Assembly: GCA_045649645.1 (NCBI GenBank) | Contig: JAZRQH010000124.1 | Span: 1 to 19,629 of the forward strand | Source of the DNA: RGIG7300 sp045649645 | Lineage (GTDB): Bacteria > Bacillota > Clostridia > Oscillospirales > CAG-272 | Length of the DNA: 19,629 nt | Reading direction: 5' to 3' | Shown here: positions 5,821 to 12,800 of the stretch, in pieces | Numbering within the stretch: the stretch's first letter is position 1 | Layout of the letters: every line of letters begins with the position of its first letter | Position numbers and translations under genes: made by a program | Notes under the pieces: model-generated | Told to the model about the DNA's origin: nothing | The model's database searches: none | The model's input: the letters and a program-made list of their open reading frames with translations, nothing else

Positions 5821-5864
5821 AGTGACACTATTTCAAGGTCTTCCGACGGGGAGACCTTATTTTT
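5816..5864 (+). terminator. Riboswitch expression platform: hairpin plus intrinsic terminator
   Basis: A first hairpin, GAAATAG (5816-5822) / CTATTTC (5828-5834), uses the last bases of the aptamer. It abuts a terminator, AAGGTCTTCC (5835-5844) / GGGAGACCTT (5849-5858), with a GACG loop and an ATTTTTATT tail. This indicates control by premature termination. A possible anti-terminator pairing is GGGACC (5779-5784, inside the aptamer) with GGTCTT (5837-5842, two G-T pairs); that pairing is inference. Confidence 0.8.
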
Positions 5865-5929
5865 ATTATCGGATATAGATATATCCGAAATTTAGTAGGT
5901 GTAGGCCGAAAAGAAAGGAATATACAGCT

Positions 5930-6226
5930 ATGAATCTTACAAGTGCAGCAATTCAGATATTGCCGATGAATGCCGATAACCGCGAGGTGATCCGTGTAGT
6001 TGACGAGGCTATTGCTTTTATAAAGAGCTTTGGTCTTCATACAGTTGTCGGACCCTTTGAGACTACGGTAGAAGGAGACTACGATACCATAATGAAGATC
6101 GTATCCGAGGTTACAAGAATATCCCTTAAGGCAGGCGCCGAGGAAATAATGACCTACGTTAAGATCTGTGCAAAAAATGACGGAGACGTGCTGACTATCG
6201 ATGAAAAAACAGAAAAGCATAATTGA
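5930..6226 (+). CDS. Thiamine-binding protein, MTH1187/YkoF family
   Basis: This 98-residue protein has the MTH1187/YkoF-type ferredoxin-like fold pattern: 'SAAIQILPMN', 'VVDEAIAFIKSFGLHTVVGPFETTVEGDYDTIMKIV' and a C-terminal 'YVKICAKNDG' strand. YkoF of Bacillus subtilis carries two such domains and binds thiamine; single-domain members are widespread and annotated as thiamine-binding proteins. Its place directly behind a TPP riboswitch and ahead of a pyrimidine-precursor ABC importer strongly supports a thiamine-related role, probably cytoplasmic binding of thiamine or its pyrimidine. AAAGGAA lies about 10 bases before the ATG. The end of the gene overlaps the next gene by 26 bases, indicating translational coupling. 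Confidence 0.87.
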   Translation: MNLTSAAIQILPMNADNREVIRVVDEAIAFIKSFGLHTVVGPFETTVEGDYDTIMKIVSEVTRISLKAGAEEIMTYVKICAKNDGDVLTIDEKTEKHN

Positions 6227-6968
6227 CAGACTTCTGCCGGCAGGAATGTTTGCACTTATTATAGCTTTGTGGCAGATCCTGTCGGTAACAGGGGTGATCC
6301 CTGCCTTTATGCTACCCTCTCCGGTAAAGGTGATAAAGGCGTTTATAAGTGATTTTGCCCTTCTTATGAAGCATGCAGGCTTTACACTGTTTGAGTCGGC
6401 TGTAGGTCTTATAATAAGTATAGTCTTTGGCTTCTTCGCCGCTGTGATAATGGATAGGTACGTATATATCAAAAAGGCGATCTATCCTCTCTTGGTGGTG
6501 ACTCAGACCGTACCTGCTATCGCTATAGCACCCCTGCTGGTGTTATGGTTTGGCTTTGGTATATCTCCAAAGATAATACTTATCGTTATTGTATGCTTCT
6601 TCCCTGTTGCGGTGGGATTTCTCGACGGATTTGCTTCTGCCGATCCCGATGAAATAAAACTGCTTCGCAGTATGGGAGCTAAGGACATACAGATATTCAG
6701 ACATATCAAACTACCTCACAGTCTGCCTCATTTTCTTGCAGGACTAAAGGTCTCCTCCTCTTACTGCATTGTCTCTGCCGTTATAAGCGAATGGCTCGGC
6801 GGCAGCGACGGATTGGGTGTGTACATGACCAGAGTGAGAAAATCATATGCCTTTGACAAGATGTTTGCCGTGATAATATTAGTTTCGGCGCTTAGCCTCT
6901 TGCTTATGGCACTGGTTTCTCTGCTGGAGAAAAAGCTTATGCCTTATAAACAAGGAGACACAAAATGA
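6201..6968 (+). CDS. thiX: ABC transporter permease for thiamine pyrimidine precursor (ThiX-like)
   Basis: This 255-residue permease belongs to the BPD type-1/SsuC-like family, with six membrane segments. The cytoplasmic EAA loop is visible as 'GFLDGFASADPDEIKLLRSMGA' followed by 'LPHSLPHFLAGLK'. The permease would form the homodimeric channel of the importer encoded by the three consecutive genes. The specific ThiX assignment rests on the TPP riboswitch upstream and the ThiY-type binding protein downstream, not on the permease alone, since taurine and nitrate permeases look alike. The ATG at 6201 lies within the preceding gene, with GGAG 16 bases away, so it probably depends on translational coupling. 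Its stop codon overlaps the ATG of the next gene (ATGA). Confidence 0.88.
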   Translation: MKKQKSIIDRLLPAGMFALIIALWQILSVTGVIPAFMLPSPVKVIKAFISDFALLMKHAGFTLFESAVGLIISIVFGFFAAVIMDRYVYIKKAIYPLLVVTQTVPAIAIAPLLVLWFGFGISPKIILIVIVCFFPVAVGFLDGFASADPDEIKLLRSMGAKDIQIFRHIKLPHSLPHFLAGLKVSSSYCIVSAVISEWLGGSDGLGVYMTRVRKSYAFDKMFAVIILVSALSLLLMALVSLLEKKLMPYKQGDTK

Positions 6969-7942
6969 AAAGACTTATTACATTTGCATTAGCACTTACC
7001 CTGCTTCTGACACTTACCGCCTGTGGAATCAAGGACAGCTCAAAGGACGTTACTCTTGTCCTTGACTGGACACCCAACACCAACCACACGGGCTTCTACG
7101 TAGCTCTTGAAAAGGGCTATTATGCCGACCTTGGTCTTAACGTGACCATACAGCAGCCCCCCGAAGACGGAGCTACCTCCCTTGTAGCAAGCGGAAGAGC
7201 CCAGTTCGGAATAGACTTTCAGGACTATCTTGCTCCTGCCTACTCTACCGACTCGCCTCTGCCCGTAACTGCCGTTGCAGCTCTCATCCAGCACAACACC
7301 TCGGGTATAATATCCATGGCAGACAAGGACATCACCTCACCCAAGAGTATGGAGGGACACAGCTATGCGACCTGGGATCTCCCTACCGAAAAGGCGATCA
7401 TCAAGTCCTGTATGGAACGTGAGGGCGGTGACTTTGACAAGGTGGAGCTTATCCCCTCCACTGTTACAGACACCCTTACCGCTATACAGACCAACGTTGA
7501 CAGCGTGTGGATATACTACGCCTGGGACGGTATCGCAGCTGAGGTCAAGGGACTTGATACCAACTATTTTGCCTTTGGTGATATAGACCCCGCATTTGAC
7601 TTCTATACACCCGTTATCGTGGCAAACAACGCTTTTCTCGAAAGCGATCCCGATACCGCAAAAGCATTTCTTGATGCCACTGAAAAGGGCTATAAGGATG
7701 CAATATCCAACCCCGAGGAAGCGGCTGATATACTCTGCAAGTACGCTCCCGAGCTTGACCGTGATATCGTGGTTGCAAGTCAGAAGTGGCTTGCCGAAAA
7801 GTATATCGACGATGCAGCGGCTTGGGGTGTGTTTGACGCACAGCGTTGGAACCTCTTCTTCGATTACCTCTGGGAAAACAAGCTTATAGAAAAGGAAATA
7901 GCGGATAACTACGGCTTTACAAACGAGTATCTGCCAAACTAA
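6965..7942 (+). CDS. thiY: Lipoprotein substrate-binding protein for thiamine pyrimidine precursor (ThiY-like, NMT1/THI5 family)
   Basis: This 325-residue lipoprotein has a signal peptide with basic MKR start, hydrophobic core and lipobox LTAC, placing the lipidated Cys at residue 20. The mature protein starts with 'VTLVLDWTPNTNHTGFYVALEKGYY', the hallmark of the NMT1/THI5-like group that binds the HMP pyrimidine or its formylamino derivative; the related ThiY of Bacillus halodurans binds N-formyl-aminopyrimidine. Further family features are the 'GRAQFGIDFQDYLAPA' segment and a Trp/Tyr-rich stretch (VWIYYAWDG). It is anchored outside the membrane and delivers substrate to the ThiX-like permease. 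The ATG overlaps the permease stop by four bases. No TenA or ThiD gene is adjacent, so processing of the imported pyrimidine must be encoded elsewhere. Confidence 0.92.
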   Translation: MKRLITFALALTLLLTLTACGIKDSSKDVTLVLDWTPNTNHTGFYVALEKGYYADLGLNVTIQQPPEDGATSLVASGRAQFGIDFQDYLAPAYSTDSPLPVTAVAALIQHNTSGIISMADKDITSPKSMEGHSYATWDLPTEKAIIKSCMEREGGDFDKVELIPSTVTDTLTAIQTNVDSVWIYYAWDGIAAEVKGLDTNYFAFGDIDPAFDFYTPVIVANNAFLESDPDTAKAFLDATEKGYKDAISNPEEAADILCKYAPELDRDIVVASQKWLAEKYIDDAAAWGVFDAQRWNLFFDYLWENKLIEKEIADNYGFTNEYLPN

Positions 7943-7943
7943 C

Positions 7944-8660
7944 ATGAACTACATTCTCGAAGCTCAAGGAATAAGTAAATCCTTTGACTCTAAAACTGTA
8001 TTTTGCAACCTTGATATAAATCTGCGCGAGGGACAGACGGTAGCGTTGCTGGGTCCCAGCGGTATCGGTAAAACTACGCTTATGAACATTCTGTCCGGGG
8101 TAATGATGCCCGACGAAGGTAAGGTCACACTCTGCGGTGAGGACATCACGGGCAAACCCGGACGTATAAGCTATATGCAGCAGAAGGACTTACTGCTACC
8201 CCACTATACCGTGCTTCACAACGCCGCTCTTCCTCTTATAATAAAGGGAGAGAAAAAGAAGGCGGCTATGGAAAAAGCGAGAGAATACTTCCCTTTCTTC
8301 GGTTTGGAAGGCTACGAGGACAAATATCCTCACGAGCTCTCGGGCGGAATGCGCCAGCGTGCGGCTCTGCTCCGTACTTATATTCAGTCGGATAAGGTCG
8401 TTCTTCTCGACGAGCCCTTTGGCGCTCTTGATGCGGTGACCCGCTCAAAGATGCAGAAGTGGTATCTTGATATCTCCCATGAGCTTTCTCTTTCCACCGT
8501 CATAATTACCCACGACACCGACGAGGCGCTGATACTTGCCGACAGGGTGTACGTTATGGGTAGTGAGCTTAAAGTTATTGAAATCAAGGATAAACCCGAT
8601 GATTTTGAGCTGACAGAGGAGTTTATACGAATCAAAAAAGAAATAATCTCATATCTTTAA
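7944..8660 (+). CDS. thiZ: ABC transporter ATP-binding protein (ThiZ-like)
   Basis: This 238-residue ATPase has all ABC motifs: Walker A GPSGIGKT (residues 37-44), Q-loop MQQKDLLLP (around 78-86), signature LSGGM (132-136), Walker B VVLLDE (152-157), D-loop GALD and switch His 190. It belongs to the SsuB/TauB-like branch that powers NMT1/THI5-type importers. It starts one base after the ThiY-like gene stop codon, so all four genes form one translationally compact operon under the TPP riboswitch, and a terminator follows immediately. The transport role is secure; the substrate (HMP or an aminopyrimidine) is inferred from context. Confidence 0.92.
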   Translation: MNYILEAQGISKSFDSKTVFCNLDINLREGQTVALLGPSGIGKTTLMNILSGVMMPDEGKVTLCGEDITGKPGRISYMQQKDLLLPHYTVLHNAALPLIIKGEKKKAAMEKAREYFPFFGLEGYEDKYPHELSGGMRQRAALLRTYIQSDKVVLLDEPFGALDAVTRSKMQKWYLDISHELSLSTVIITHDTDEALILADRVYVMGSELKVIEIKDKPDDFELTEEFIRIKKEIISYL

Positions 8661-8689
8661 GATGGTTGTTAAAAGCAACCATCTTTTTG
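8660..8689 (+). terminator. Terminator of the thiamine-precursor uptake operon
   Basis: A 9-bp stem, AGATGGTTG (8660-8668) / CAACCATCT (8676-8684), is followed by TTTTGTTG. It begins at the last base of the stop codon. Confidence 0.88.
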
Positions 8690-8713
8690 TTGTTTATTAT
8701 TAACAAAATGTTC

Positions 8714-8742
8714 TTGATTTTGTTGTGCAACAGTGCTACAAT
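8714..8742 (+). promoter_or_regulatory. Sigma-A promoter of the cation/proton antiporter
   Basis: TTGATT (8714-8719) and TACAAT (8737-8742) are separated by 17 bp. The start codon lies 42 bases downstream. Confidence 0.7.
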
Positions 8743-8783
8743 CTTCCCTTGGATAATTTATATATATTAAAGAAGGTATTAAA

Positions 8784-10109
8784 ATGACTACGACACTTTT
8801 AATGATCTCGGTCGCAATGCTTGCGGGACTTCTTCTCTCCCGTCTGGCAAAGGTACTTAAGCTCCCCGCAGTTACCGCCTACCTTGTGGCAGGTATCCTT
8901 ATCGGTCCTTATGCCCTCGGTGCTCTCGGCATCCCCGGACTTGGATTTGAAAGCGTAGAGGCTGTCAAGGCACTTTCGGTATTCAGCGAGGTTGCTCTTG
9001 GCTTTATCGCGTTCACCATCGGTAATGAGTTCCGTGTATCTCAGCTTAAGGCCATAGGTAAGCAGGCGACGGTTATTGCCTTTGTTCAGGCAATTGCTGC
9101 TACCGTGCTTGTTGATGCGGCTCTAATAGGTCTTCATTTCCTTATGCCCGATAAGCTTCCTATCCCTGTAGCTATTACCCTCGGTGCGGTTGCTACCGCA
9201 ACAGCTCCCGCGGCTACACTGATGGTCATCCGTCAGTATAAGGCAAAGGGTAAGCTCACCGACATACTGCTCCCCGTAGTTGCTCTTGACGATGCTATAG
9301 GTCTTGTGGTGTTTGCTATATCCTTCGGTATCGCCAAGGCCATGGAAAGCGGTCATTTTGACCTTATATCAATACTTGTAAATCCCATACTCGAGATCGT
9401 ATGTTCTCTTGCACTCGGTGCTGTGATGGGTGTACTCTTTACCGTGGTTGAGAGATTCTTCTCCTCTAACAGTAAGCGTCTTTCCATCGCTATTACCTTT
9501 GTTATCGCAACTGTTGCGATCTCTATGCTTGATTTCCATATAGGTGCGGTTGAGATAGGCTTCTCTTCTCTGCTTGTATGTATGATGCTTGGTACCGTGT
9601 TCTGCAATATGTGTGATTTCTCAGAGGATATGATGGGCCGTACCGATAAGTGGACTGCTCCTCTCTTCGTTCTCTTCTTCGTATTAAGCGGTGCAGAGCT
9701 TGAGCTTGCGGTATTTGCAGATCTCGCAATCGTTGTTATCGGTATCGTATATATAATCTTCCGTTGCCTTGGTAAATACTTCGGCTCTTATATCAGCGCC
9801 AAGTGGACCAAGTGTGACGATAACATCTGCAAGTATCTCGGCGTTACACTCTTCCCCCAGGCAGGCGTTGCTATCGGTATGTCTATCATTGCCGCACAGC
9901 AGCTTGGTGAAACCGGTATGGTTATACGTAACATCTGTCTCTTTGCAGTTCTTATATACGAGCTCTTTGGTCCTATGCTTACAAAGATCGCACTTATCAA
10001 GGCAGGCGAAATTGATCTTAAGCCTGTAAAGATGAAGCACGACCACATCGTCCCCGACCACAAGCGTCCCGAGGACAGACACGAGAGAAGAAAACAGATG
10101 CATCATTAA
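8784..10109 (+). CDS. CPA2 family cation:proton antiporter
   Basis: This 441-residue membrane protein has about 12-13 transmembrane segments and belongs to the CPA2 (KefB/NapA-like) monovalent cation:proton antiporters. The first helices carry the family pattern 'LSRLAKVLKLPAVTAYLVAGILIGP'. 'GAVATATAPAATL' matches the discontinuous helix TM4. The adjacent acidic pair D169-D170 in 'VVALDDAIGLV' corresponds to the double-Asp ion site typical of electrogenic exchangers. No TrkA-N/RCK nucleotide-binding domain follows; instead there is a short charged tail with six histidines in the last 25 residues. Na+ or K+ extrusion in exchange for protons is the expected role, but the cation is not fixed by the sequence. 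It is a single-gene unit with its own promoter and terminator. Confidence 0.92.
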   Translation: MTTTLLMISVAMLAGLLLSRLAKVLKLPAVTAYLVAGILIGPYALGALGIPGLGFESVEAVKALSVFSEVALGFIAFTIGNEFRVSQLKAIGKQATVIAFVQAIAATVLVDAALIGLHFLMPDKLPIPVAITLGAVATATAPAATLMVIRQYKAKGKLTDILLPVVALDDAIGLVVFAISFGIAKAMESGHFDLISILVNPILEIVCSLALGAVMGVLFTVVERFFSSNSKRLSIAITFVIATVAISMLDFHIGAVEIGFSSLLVCMMLGTVFCNMCDFSEDMMGRTDKWTAPLFVLFFVLSGAELELAVFADLAIVVIGIVYIIFRCLGKYFGSYISAKWTKCDDNICKYLGVTLFPQAGVAIGMSIIAAQQLGETGMVIRNICLFAVLIYELFGPMLTKIALIKAGEIDLKPVKMKHDHIVPDHKRPEDRHERRKQMHH

Positions 10110-10125
10110 TATGCAAAACTAAATC

Positions 10126-10157
10126 AGGTTTTCCGCTTCGGCGGAAAACCTTTTTTT
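10126..10157 (+). terminator. Terminator of the antiporter gene
   Basis: An 11-bp perfect stem, AGGTTTTCCGC (10126-10136) / GCGGAAAACCT (10141-10151), has a TTCG tetraloop and a run of seven T. Confidence 0.93.
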
Positions 10158-10159
10158 AT

Positions 10160-10188
10160 TTGACATAGTTGCATGAATTTTATATAAT
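10160..10188 (+). promoter_or_regulatory. Sigma-A promoter of the extended ECF sigma factor operon
   Basis: Perfect TTGACA (10160-10165) and TATAAT (10183-10188) are 17 bp apart. The strength of this promoter suggests the sigma-like gene is not purely autoregulated and is controlled at the protein level; that is inference. Confidence 0.88.
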
Positions 10189-10254
10189 ATTTTTATAAAA
10201 GTGCGAATCATTCTTATATTTTCCCGACTAAAAGGGCAGAAAGGAGAAATTTCT

Positions 10255-11853
10255 ATGACCTGTATAGATGAAAAATATCAGGAGTACCTTGACTATCTCT
10301 ATAAAACTGCCGATATCCGTTTTCCCGACTGTCAGGATATCGACGGTATAGTGCAGGAGGTATTGCTTGCTTTTTTCCTCCGGGAGAGTAAAGGAGAGCA
10401 TATAGAACATCCAAAATCATATCTTAATTCCATACTGATTCATAAATACAACGATCATCTCCGTAGCAAATATAAAAACGCGGTGGTTTCCTTTGAAAAT
10501 ATAGAAATGGAAGACATCCCCGACGAGGATATGAGCGAGGAATATGAAGCGGTACGCCGCGAGATAGGCCGACTGATAAGGATATACCGTGAGGTTACCG
10601 TACTCTATTATGTTCACGGCAAAGGTGTGGACGAGATAGCAAAGGAGCTTGACATACCGAAAGGAACTGTACTGTCAAGGCTTTCTGTCGCTCGCAAGCA
10701 GGTCAAAGAAGGCGTTGGAAATATGGAAAAATATTCTAATATCAGCTATGAGCCTAAAGCTCTTAGTCTCGGTATATGGGGAACACCGGGAATTGGCGCC
10801 GAGCCCTTTTCTCTGGTTAATTCACCCATCGAAGAAAACATCCTTATACTTGCATATCAAAATCCTCTGTCAATAAAAGCTATTGCAGATACTATGGGTA
10901 TGCCCTGCGCTTATATAGAGCCGATCACAGAACGGCTGATTTACGGTCAACTGATGGGAAGAACTGCCGGTGGTCTGGTATATACAAGGTGTTTTATACA
11001 AAGCTATACCGATTCTTTGGGCAATACCGAACTGCAAAAGGATGCAGCAGATAAATATGCACCTATTATATGGGATATTACAAATAAATATATTTCCCCT
11101 ATAATTCCCGACACCATGACCCACAAGCAAAAAGGAATCTTCGTTCTTTATCTCATCAGGCATATACTGAATCTTGTTATCCACCGTATAAGCGATGATC
11201 CCTGCCGCCCCGATTCTCCACCCGAGCGACCTAACGGCGGTAACTGGCTTGTAAGCGCGAAATACTTTGAACCGGGCGAAAAACCGATAAAGGAATATGA
11301 AACCTCGGGCCCCTTCTGCTGTTCACTTGCTCAGGGTGAGAGATATGTAGGCAGAATGTATGACTATCAGTCCTTTTTGGGAGATACACAGTTTGCATAC
11401 AGATACTTTAAGTATAACTGTTCACCCACCGAGATATTTGCTTTTCTTTGTTCTTTTATTGACGAAACTATCCGTCCCGGGAACGCTGTCATATATGAAC
11501 TGTGCGAGGATTTTGCTGACCTTGGAATACTGCGCCGTAATGATGATCAAGATAAAAAATACAGCTTGGATATCCCTTGTATCAGCACAAAGGAATTTGA
11601 AGCCGCACTTCAAAAAGCGCAAATGGCAGCAGAGGAGCTGTACCCCCAGCTTACACCGTCCCTTTCAAAGCTTTGGAACGGACATAACAATAACGTGCCA
11701 AAGCACGTGGATGAATACCGATATTACAGACATACGGGCGGTCTTGGAGCTTATATCCCTCTGCAGATCAAAGCCATCCTTGAAACTTCGCTTCTGCCCT
11801 ATACCGTAAAAGTAGGCAAAACACCGGTGATGCTTTTGGTGTTGGAGGTATAA
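10255..11853 (+). CDS. ECF-like sigma-70 family factor with a ~375-residue C-terminal extension
   Basis: This 532-residue protein has an ECF-type core. Region 2 spans about residues 25-70 (CQDIDGIVQEVLLAFFLRES, then NSILIHKYNDHLRSKYK), followed by an acidic linker. Region 4 spans about 103-155, with the helix-turn-helix 'GVDEIAKELDIPKGTVLSRLSVARKQV'. Normal ECF factors end near 160-200 residues. Here about 375 more residues follow, starting with a conserved-looking 'EPKALSLGIWGTPG' block and a probable winged helix at about 190-240 (ENILILAYQNPLSIKAIADTMGMP..YIEPITERLI). Then come a long helical/mixed region and a C-terminal domain. It has scattered Cys, including a CC pair, but no membrane segment. 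ATG at 10255 is chosen because AAGGAG (10241-10246) is eight bases upstream; an earlier in-frame GTG lacks one. Similar long sigma-like proteins exist in Clostridia; their targets are unknown to me. The extension may sense a signal or act as a built-in anti-sigma (inference). Confidence 0.82.
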   Translation: MTCIDEKYQEYLDYLYKTADIRFPDCQDIDGIVQEVLLAFFLRESKGEHIEHPKSYLNSILIHKYNDHLRSKYKNAVVSFENIEMEDIPDEDMSEEYEAVRREIGRLIRIYREVTVLYYVHGKGVDEIAKELDIPKGTVLSRLSVARKQVKEGVGNMEKYSNISYEPKALSLGIWGTPGIGAEPFSLVNSPIEENILILAYQNPLSIKAIADTMGMPCAYIEPITERLIYGQLMGRTAGGLVYTRCFIQSYTDSLGNTELQKDAADKYAPIIWDITNKYISPIIPDTMTHKQKGIFVLYLIRHILNLVIHRISDDPCRPDSPPERPNGGNWLVSAKYFEPGEKPIKEYETSGPFCCSLAQGERYVGRMYDYQSFLGDTQFAYRYFKYNCSPTEIFAFLCSFIDETIRPGNAVIYELCEDFADLGILRRNDDQDKKYSLDIPCISTKEFEAALQKAQMAAEELYPQLTPSLSKLWNGHNNNVPKHVDEYRYYRHTGGLGAYIPLQIKAILETSLLPYTVKVGKTPVMLLVLEV

Positions 11854-11855
11854 AT

Positions 11856-12350
11856 ATGGAATATCTTATTATAGCCGTTATTCTTCTTATTATTTGGGTT
11901 ATACCCTATATAAGGGTGGTATGTAAACGTATGCAGTTGATTTCAAGGCTTAAAAAAATATGTTCCTTGAAATATACCTTTAGGGACGTATTCCTGCCCA
12001 CAAGATTCAGCCGCGGATTTGTGATAGATGATAAATATACCGTGCATATATTCACCTCATACAAGAAAACCGAAAAAATACATCTAAACCCCGAGGAATG
12101 GCGGGTAGAGAAGAAGATGATACTGATAGGTCAGATAAGCAGAGGTACACAGATATGGTATACCCCCTTCCGTCCTTACCCCGATTATATAAGGAAGGCT
12201 GACCAAAACACTTTGCTTCTCTTCAACCCCGTGCCTCACAGTATATACGACGGTGATAAGAACAAGATATTCGGGCTTAATCCCGGAGACAGGATCCATG
12301 GTATGGAGATAATAACAGCAAGCACTTTGATAAATAAAATAAAACAATAA
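11856..12350 (+). CDS. Membrane-anchored hypothetical protein, operon partner of the extended sigma factor
   Basis: I do not recognise a named family for this 164-residue protein. Residues 1-18 form a hydrophobic N-terminal anchor (MEYLIIAVILLIIWVIP). A basic stretch follows (RVVCKRMQLISRLKK), so by the positive-inside rule the rest probably faces the cytoplasm. That remainder is mixed alpha/beta and rich in aromatic and charged residues (FVIDDKYTVHIFTSYKKTEKIHL, RGTQIWYTPFRPYPDYI). It ends with a segment that looks like a surface loop plus helix (GDRIHGMEIITASTLINKI). The ATG is two bases after the sigma-like gene's stop, with GGAGG (11845-11849) placed for it, so the two are certainly co-transcribed. 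A membrane-located regulator or target of the sigma-like protein is the simplest guess. Confidence 0.7.
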   Translation: MEYLIIAVILLIIWVIPYIRVVCKRMQLISRLKKICSLKYTFRDVFLPTRFSRGFVIDDKYTVHIFTSYKKTEKIHLNPEEWRVEKKMILIGQISRGTQIWYTPFRPYPDYIRKADQNTLLLFNPVPHSIYDGDKNKIFGLNPGDRIHGMEIITASTLINKIKQ

Positions 12351-12357
12351 TATACAG

Positions 12358-12391
12358 CTCTCAGATGAATCGGATTCATCTGAGAGTTTTT
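12358..12391 (+). terminator. Terminator of the extended sigma factor operon
   Basis: A stem of about 13 bp, CTCTCAGATGAAT (12358-12370) / ATTCATCTGAGAG (12374-12386), is followed by TTTTTA. It separates this operon from spoIIA. Confidence 0.9.
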
Positions 12392-12408
12392 ATATCTACA
12401 TATCCTCT

Positions 12409-12442
12409 TTTGACATATTTCTTCCAATACAAAGATTATAAT
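12409..12442 (+). promoter_or_regulatory. Candidate Spo0A-activated promoter of the spoIIA operon
   Basis: TTGACA (12410-12415) and TATAAT (12437-12442) both match sigma-A consensus but are 21 bp apart, too far for unassisted sigma-A use. A Spo0A-box-like TGTCAAA (consensus TGTCGAA, one mismatch) lies on the - strand at 12415-12409, over the -35 box. Spo0A-activated sigma-A promoters such as B. subtilis spoIIG have this architecture of long spacer and 0A box on the -35. I see no good sigma-H motif (AGGA..GAAT) in the gap. Confidence 0.55.
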
Positions 12443-12467
12443 TGTAAAAAAAGAAAGGACTGATAAA

Positions 12468-12800
12468 ATGCAAGGAGCAAAATGCAGCATTGAATACGAC
12501 GAGGGTATTCTTATCATAAAGATCTCGGGTGACATAGATCACCACAGTGCAAAGCCGCTACGTGAGGAGATAGACACAGACCTGTATCTATACCGCGCAA
12601 AAACGGTCATAATGGATCTGCAGGGGGTTGATTTTATGGATTCCTCAGGGTTAGGTTTGATACTTGGCAGATACACAAAGATAAACGACTTAGGCGGCAG
12701 GCTGATAATAGCCAATCCCGACGACAGCGTGTCTAAAATATTAGCTTTGGCAGGCACGGACAAGCTTATAACTATAAAAAAAGCGGAGGCAACAAAATGA
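12468..12800 (+). CDS. spoIIAA: Anti-sigma F factor antagonist SpoIIAA
   Basis: This 110-residue single STAS-domain protein activates SigF in the forespore by displacing it from SpoIIAB. The phosphorylation loop MDSSGLGLILGRY is intact, with Ser59 aligned to the Ser58 of B. subtilis that SpoIIAB phosphorylates and SpoIIE dephosphorylates. 'GDIDHHSAKPLREEID' near residue 25 is the usual N-terminal block. It is the first gene of the classical spoIIA operon and overlaps spoIIAB by four bases. The start has AAAGGA in the leader. Together with the next two genes it shows that the organism has, or recently had, the endospore pathway. Confidence 0.97.
   Translation: MQGAKCSIEYDEGILIIKISGDIDHHSAKPLREEIDTDLYLYRAKTVIMDLQGVDFMDSSGLGLILGRYTKINDLGGRLIIANPDDSVSKILALAGTDKLITIKKAEATK

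Noticed and set aside
5512..5895. + strand frame of 127 codons running from the cupin gene through the TPP riboswitch
   Set aside because: It crosses a terminator, a promoter and a conserved riboswitch in a different frame from the cupin, and has no ribosome binding site.
12443..12500. Sigma-H promoter for spoIIA (AGGACTGA and ATTGAAT)
   Set aside because: The AGGA belongs to the ribosome binding site and the GAAT lies inside the spoIIAA coding sequence, so transcription would begin after the start codon.
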